Assembly (NCBI GenBank): GCA_021818565.1
Contig: JAKATV010000039.1
Span: 1 to 8,607, forward strand
Length of the DNA stretch: 8,607 nt
Direction of reading: 5' to 3'
From: Planctomycetota bacterium
Lineage (GTDB): Bacteria > Planctomycetota > Phycisphaerae > WQYP01
Part shown: positions 5,204 through 8,607 of the stretch, piece by piece
How positions within the stretch are numbered: the stretch's first letter is position 1
How the letters are laid out: each line of letters starts with the position of its first letter
The notes under the pieces: generated by a model
The model's input: only the letters and a program-made list of their open reading frames with translations
The model's database searches: none
Told to the model about the DNA's origin: nothing
Made by a program: the position numbers and the translations under genes

Positions 5204-5854
5204 ATGAAATGCGTTGAAAGCAAATCTGGTAAATCGCCAATAACCGATGCCCGCGTCCCGATGCGGTGGTTGGCGGTTATCGCCATAGCGGTTATCAGCG
5301 GGTCAACCGGCATGGCGCACGCGGCGACATCGGGTGGTGGCGGCGGGAACGCCGGTGCCTCATTGATGTCCATAAACGCCGGTATGGCACTGATTACCTT
5401 GCTGATATTTGTGGTGCTGCTGGTGGTATTGGGCAAATATGCCTGGCGTCCGCTGATCGATGGCTTAAAAAGCCGGGAAAATGCCATTCGTGACAGCATT
5501 CAAGCCGCCGCGGATGCTCAAGCGCAAGTGGAACAGACGCGCAAGCAATTGGAAGAAAAAATCGCGGAAGTGCAACGCCAGGCGTCGCAACAACTCCAGC
5601 AGGCCAAGGCGGATGCCGCCAAGGCCGCGGATTTAATCCGCCAGCGTGCCGAATCGGAATCGCGAGCACTGAAAGATCAGGCTTTGCGCGATATAGAAGC
5701 CGCCAAACAGCAGGCGTTAACGGACATTGCCAATCGGACGGCAGATATCAGCGTGGAAATCGCATCGCGAATCATCGGCCGTGAAATCAACGCCAATGAT
5801 CAACGAAGACTTCTGGATGAATCGCTGGCCCAGTTGGCCGGCACAATGAATTAA
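5204..5854 (+). CDS. atpF: F-type ATP synthase subunit b
   Basis: The peripheral stalk subunit that joins the membrane sector to delta and alpha. The 216-residue product has a membrane helix (about 60-78) followed by the typical KYAWRPLIDGLKSREN (78-93) and a long Ala/Gln/Glu-rich coiled coil (about 94-190). Before the membrane helix is a signal-peptide-like stretch (basic start, hydrophobic 22-35, AHA at 38-40) and a run of five glycines (44-48), absent from the 156-residue E. coli b. A cleaved leader would leave a normal-sized subunit. AAGGTG (5191-5196) lies seven bases before the ATG at 5204; the in-frame ATG at 5198 is too close to it. Only one b-type gene is seen, so a homodimer is expected. 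Confidence 0.9.
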   Translation: MKCVESKSGKSPITDARVPMRWLAVIAIAVISGSTGMAHAATSGGGGGNAGASLMSINAGMALITLLIFVVLLVVLGKYAWRPLIDGLKSRENAIRDSIQAAADAQAQVEQTRKQLEEKIAEVQRQASQQLQQAKADAAKAADLIRQRAESESRALKDQALRDIEAAKQQALTDIANRTADISVEIASRIIGREINANDQRRLLDESLAQLAGTMN

Positions 5855-5895
5855 CGATCCTGCGGCATGGCTGTGGATCAATTGGGTAGACTGGT

Positions 5896-6489
5896 ATGCA
5901 ACAAAAAGAATCGCACTACATGGCCATCGGGCGGGTATACGCTACCGCGCTTTATGACTCTGCGCAGCGAGCCGGTCAAATGGCGGACGTGACGGCGGAT
6001 ATTGAGTCCATCGGAGCTTTGCTGGCCGCAGCTCCGCGGCTCGACAGTTTCCTGAAAGCCGCGACGGTGAATACCGCCGAGAAATTAAAACTCCTGGAAC
6101 AGGCGATAACCGGTTCCGTCAATGCTTTGACGCTTTCCGTTCTGCATGCCATGGCGCGGCGGGATCGGCTGGATATGTTGCGGGAATTTACCGCCGCATT
6201 TGACGTGGTACAGCGCGACCGCAACAACCGCTTAAGTATTGAGATCGTTTCCGCGCAGGCGCTGCCTGACGATGAAAAGCGGCGCATCGCGGAGGCGGCC
6301 GGGCGGAGTCTGGGCCGACAGATTGATTTAACCGCGTCGGTGGATGCGTCCCTGCTGGGGGGCGTACAATTAAAAATTGGAGATATGTTTATTGATGGGT
6401 CTGTCAAGCGACGCTTGCGGGCCATGAAATCCCAGTTGCACAGCGGTATGCTGGCCGGACTTAATCAGGCGCGTGCCGCGCAGGCTTGA
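5896..6489 (+). CDS. atpH: F-type ATP synthase subunit delta
   Basis: The stator subunit (OSCP homologue) that sits on top of the alpha3beta3 head and binds the b stalk. The 197 residues begin with an N-terminal helical domain (RVYATALYDSAQRAG, 13-27) and end with the family signature GGVQLKIGDMFIDGSVKRRL (155-174). The length is close to the usual 175-185. The ATG at 5896 has only a weak GGG (5884-5886) ahead of it; the ATG at 5920 (residue 9) would give an N-terminus closer to most family members, so the start is uncertain by eight residues. It lies 41 bases after atpF and 85 bases before atpA. Confidence 0.92.
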   Translation: MQQKESHYMAIGRVYATALYDSAQRAGQMADVTADIESIGALLAAAPRLDSFLKAATVNTAEKLKLLEQAITGSVNALTLSVLHAMARRDRLDMLREFTAAFDVVQRDRNNRLSIEIVSAQALPDDEKRRIAEAAGRSLGRQIDLTASVDASLLGGVQLKIGDMFIDGSVKRRLRAMKSQLHSGMLAGLNQARAAQA

Positions 6490-6574
6490 AATCCTGCTCC
6501 GGAAGCTGGTTAAGTCCCATTGGAATGTTGGAAAAAAATCGAAGTACAAGGCGACGTAACGTCAGGGTGATAAC

Positions 6575-8194
6575 ATGAAATTCAGAGTTGACGAAATAGC
6601 ATCAGTACTGGAAAAAGAAATTGCCGGTTTTGAAGATCGGCTTGATGTCAGTCAGGTTGGTAAAGTCATTGAAGTCGGCGACGGTATCGCGCGGATCTAT
6701 GGCTTGTCCAATGCCATGGCTGGAGAGATGCTTGATTTTGGCAATGATATGTATGGTCAGGTATTTAACCTGGAAGAAGAGACCGTCGGCGCGGTTATCT
6801 TCGGCGACTGCTCGCACATTAAAGAAGGCGATGTGGTCAAATCCACCGGTGAATTGCTTTCCGTGCCGGTGGGGCGGGAACTCTTGGGCCGCGTGGTCAA
6901 TGCCCTGGGCCAGCCCATTGACGGCGGCTCACCGATTCAGACCTCGGATCGCCGCAAGATTGATGTGATTGCCCCTGGAATCGCCGATCGGCAGCCGGTA
7001 AAAGAGCCGCTGCAAACCGGTATCAAGGCCATTGACTCCATGATTCCCATCGGCCGCGGTCAGCGTGAATTGATCATTGGCGACCGTAAAACCGGTAAGA
7101 CCGCCATCGCCATTGACGCGATCATCAATCAGAAAAAATTTGCCGGCACGCCGGATGAAGTCATTTGCGTGTATGTCGCCATCGGCGGCAAGGAATCCAC
7201 CGTGGCCGGCGTGGTGGACGTGTTAAAGCGAAACGGGGCGATGGATTACACCATCGTGGTCGTGGCCGGAGCCTCGGATTCCGCGCCGCTGCAATATATC
7301 GCACCCTATGCCGGCTGTGCGATGGCCGAGCACTTCATGTGGCAGGGTAAGGCGACGCTGTGCGTTTACGATGATCTTTCCAAGCAGGCGCAGGCCTATC
7401 GGCAGTTGTCCCTGCTGTTGCGCCGGCCGCCCGGACGTGAAGCGTATCCCGGCGATGTGTTTTATCTCCACAGCCGCTTGCTGGAACGTGCGTGTAAACT
7501 TTCCAAGGAAAACGGCGGCGGCTCTTTAACCGCCTTACCGGTGATTGAAACGCAGGAAGGCGAAGTATCCGCCTATATTCCCACCAATGTGATCAGCATC
7601 ACCGACGGCCAGATTTATCTGGAACCGGATTTGTTTTTTGCCGGTGTACGCCCCGCCATTAACGTAGGTATTTCGGTAAGCCGCGTCGGCGGGGCGGCCC
7701 AGATCAAGGCGATGAAACATAAGAAAGTGGCAGCGTCCTTGCGGTTGGATCTGGCGGCGTATCGTGCCCTTGAAGCCTTTACCCAAATTGGTACAGACCT
7801 GGACGCCGCAACGCAAAAGCAGTTGGATCGCGGTGCCCGCATGGTGGAAATTCTTAAGCAGCCGCAGTATCAGCCCATGGATGTCATTGATCAGATCGTG
7901 GTTATTTATGCTGCCACCCAGGGATTTTTGGATAATGTGGCGCTGAAAGATATCGGCCAGTGGGAACGTGATTTTCTTGATTTCTGGAACGCCTCAGGGG
8001 CGGCGGTTCGCACAGAATTAATGCAGAAACGCGAATTGACGCCTGAACTGGAAGCCAAAGTTGTGGAAGTCATCAAGAATTTTTCTAACGTGTCTCCATT
8101 GACCCGCAAGAAAATTGAAGGTCTTCCCGTCATGCCGGGCGCGGCGGTTGGTCAGCCCCCGCAGCAACGGGAAGCGGCGGCTCCGAAACGATAA
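6575..8194 (+). CDS. atpA: F-type ATP synthase subunit alpha
   Basis: The non-catalytic nucleotide-binding subunit of the F1 head, alternating with beta. The 539 residues show the N-terminal beta-barrel (about 25-95), the Walker A loop GDRKTGKTA (169-177), the Walker B strand LCVYDD (262-267), the alpha/beta family signature PAINVGISVS (360-369) and Arg370, equivalent to the E. coli arginine finger Arg376 that reaches into the beta site. The C-terminal helical domain is complete and ends in a Pro/Gln/Ala-rich tail (about 521-539), slightly longer than in E. coli (513 residues). AGGGTGA (6564-6570) precedes the ATG. The gene is intact and shows no sign of transfer. Beta is expected after atpG, outside the window. 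Confidence 0.97.
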   Translation: MKFRVDEIASVLEKEIAGFEDRLDVSQVGKVIEVGDGIARIYGLSNAMAGEMLDFGNDMYGQVFNLEEETVGAVIFGDCSHIKEGDVVKSTGELLSVPVGRELLGRVVNALGQPIDGGSPIQTSDRRKIDVIAPGIADRQPVKEPLQTGIKAIDSMIPIGRGQRELIIGDRKTGKTAIAIDAIINQKKFAGTPDEVICVYVAIGGKESTVAGVVDVLKRNGAMDYTIVVVAGASDSAPLQYIAPYAGCAMAEHFMWQGKATLCVYDDLSKQAQAYRQLSLLLRRPPGREAYPGDVFYLHSRLLERACKLSKENGGGSLTALPVIETQEGEVSAYIPTNVISITDGQIYLEPDLFFAGVRPAINVGISVSRVGGAAQIKAMKHKKVAASLRLDLAAYRALEAFTQIGTDLDAATQKQLDRGARMVEILKQPQYQPMDVIDQIVVIYAATQGFLDNVALKDIGQWERDFLDFWNASGAAVRTELMQKRELTPELEAKVVEVIKNFSNVSPLTRKKIEGLPVMPGAAVGQPPQQREAAAPKR

Positions 8195-8228
8195 GTCAGG
8201 TAATCAATAAGACAGGCAGAGTGCTGTA

Positions 8229-8607
8229 ATGGCGAAGGCCAGAGAAATAACCAAGCGACGCAAGGCGGTTCGCAACATCTACAAAATCACGCGTGTGATG
8301 CAGATGGTGGCCACCGCCAGGTTTCAGCGCGCCTTGAAACGCGCTAAAGGCACCCGGCCCTATCTTGATAAACTTGACGCCATTGTTAAAGATACACTGC
8401 TGGGGGCGCAAGGTTCGGCGGAACTTCAGCGGCACCCTCTGCTGGCCAGTCGCACTCCCTGCCGCAGAACCGCCATTCTGGTGGTTACCAGTAACCGCGG
8501 TCTGGCGGGCGGTTACAACAGTCAAATCCTTCGCGTGGCGATGCAGAATATCCGGCAGTTGGAAGAAGCCGGGCAGCAGGTGGATATTCACGTGGCTGGG
8601 CGGAAAG
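8229..8607 (+). CDS. atpG: F-type ATP synthase subunit gamma, N-terminal part (cut by window end)
   Basis: The central shaft of the rotary motor, turning inside the alpha3beta3 head. The reading frame runs open from the ATG at 8229 to the window edge, giving 126 residues of an expected 285-300. The N-terminal helix AREITKRRKAVRNIYKITR (4-22), followed by MQMVATARFQRA, is the conserved coiled-coil start of gamma. SNRGLAGGYNS matches the family motif usually written SDRGLCGGxN, with Asn for Asp and Ala for Cys here. It starts 34 bases after atpA, with only a weak purine-rich AGGCAGAG upstream, and probably depends on coupling within the operon. Confidence 0.93.
   Translation, partial: MAKAREITKRRKAVRNIYKITRVMQMVATARFQRALKRAKGTRPYLDKLDAIVKDTLLGAQGSAELQRHPLLASRTPCRRTAILVVTSNRGLAGGYNSQILRVAMQNIRQLEEAGQQVDIHVAGRK

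Noticed and set aside
5976..6425. 149-residue minus-strand frame opposite atpH
   Set aside because: It is a basic, Arg/Ser-rich antisense shadow of a conserved gene with no motif of its own.
6553..6563. Palindrome GACGTAACGTC just before the atpA ribosome site
   Set aside because: The one-base centre cannot form a stable hairpin, and a single 5-base half-site is common by chance.
8196..8591. 131-residue minus-strand frame near the right edge
   Set aside because: It lies opposite the conserved start of the gamma subunit, whose plus-strand frame is open to the window end and carries clear family motifs.

Overview
This 8.6 kb window looks like a piece of a bacterial chromosome, most likely from the Planctomycetota (Phycisphaerae-like). 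That placement is an inference. It rests on tandem PEP-CTERM-type exported proteins, a Tat-exported GH27 glycosidase of the kind common in polysaccharide-degrading planctomycetes, and the style of the ATP synthase operon, which has two small AtpZ/AtpI-type membrane genes in front and a b subunit with a signal-peptide-like N-terminus. No tRNA, rRNA, CRISPR array, insertion sequence or phage gene is visible.

Left part (1-969). A minus-strand GH27 alpha-galactosidase-like gene starts cleanly at 543 with a Tat signal and a good Shine-Dalgarno. It loses all family resemblance after about 149 residues and stops at 52, and the other two minus-strand frames are also closed before the window edge. It is read as a truncated remnant. 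The 426 bp divergent spacer carries a good sigma70-type promoter facing right and a weaker candidate facing left.

Middle part (970-2600). Two consecutive plus-strand genes encode unrelated, low-complexity, Ser/Thr/Gly/Ala-rich secreted proteins. Both have a C-terminal sorting tail (Pro motif, hydrophobic helix, basic end). The first has a classical PEP motif and the second a PLP variant.

Right part (2630-8607). This is the F-type ATP synthase operon, in the order AtpZ-like, AtpI-like, atpB (a), atpE (c), atpF (b), atpH (delta), atpA (alpha), atpG (gamma, cut by the window edge). Beta and epsilon would be expected just downstream. The genes build the proton-driven rotary ATP synthase: a and c form the proton path, b and delta the stator, alpha (with beta) the catalytic head and gamma the shaft. 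The c subunit has the proton-type rather than the sodium-type ion site.

No clearly new biological system is present. The points most worth a second look are in the ATP synthase operon: an a subunit lacking the Asn and the His/Glu partner normally next to the essential Arg; RNA hairpins on both sides of atpE; a perfect Shine-Dalgarno upstream of the first gene that serves no in-frame start but does serve a 10-codon mini-ORF; and a c subunit with an extended N-terminus and a dense glycine pattern.
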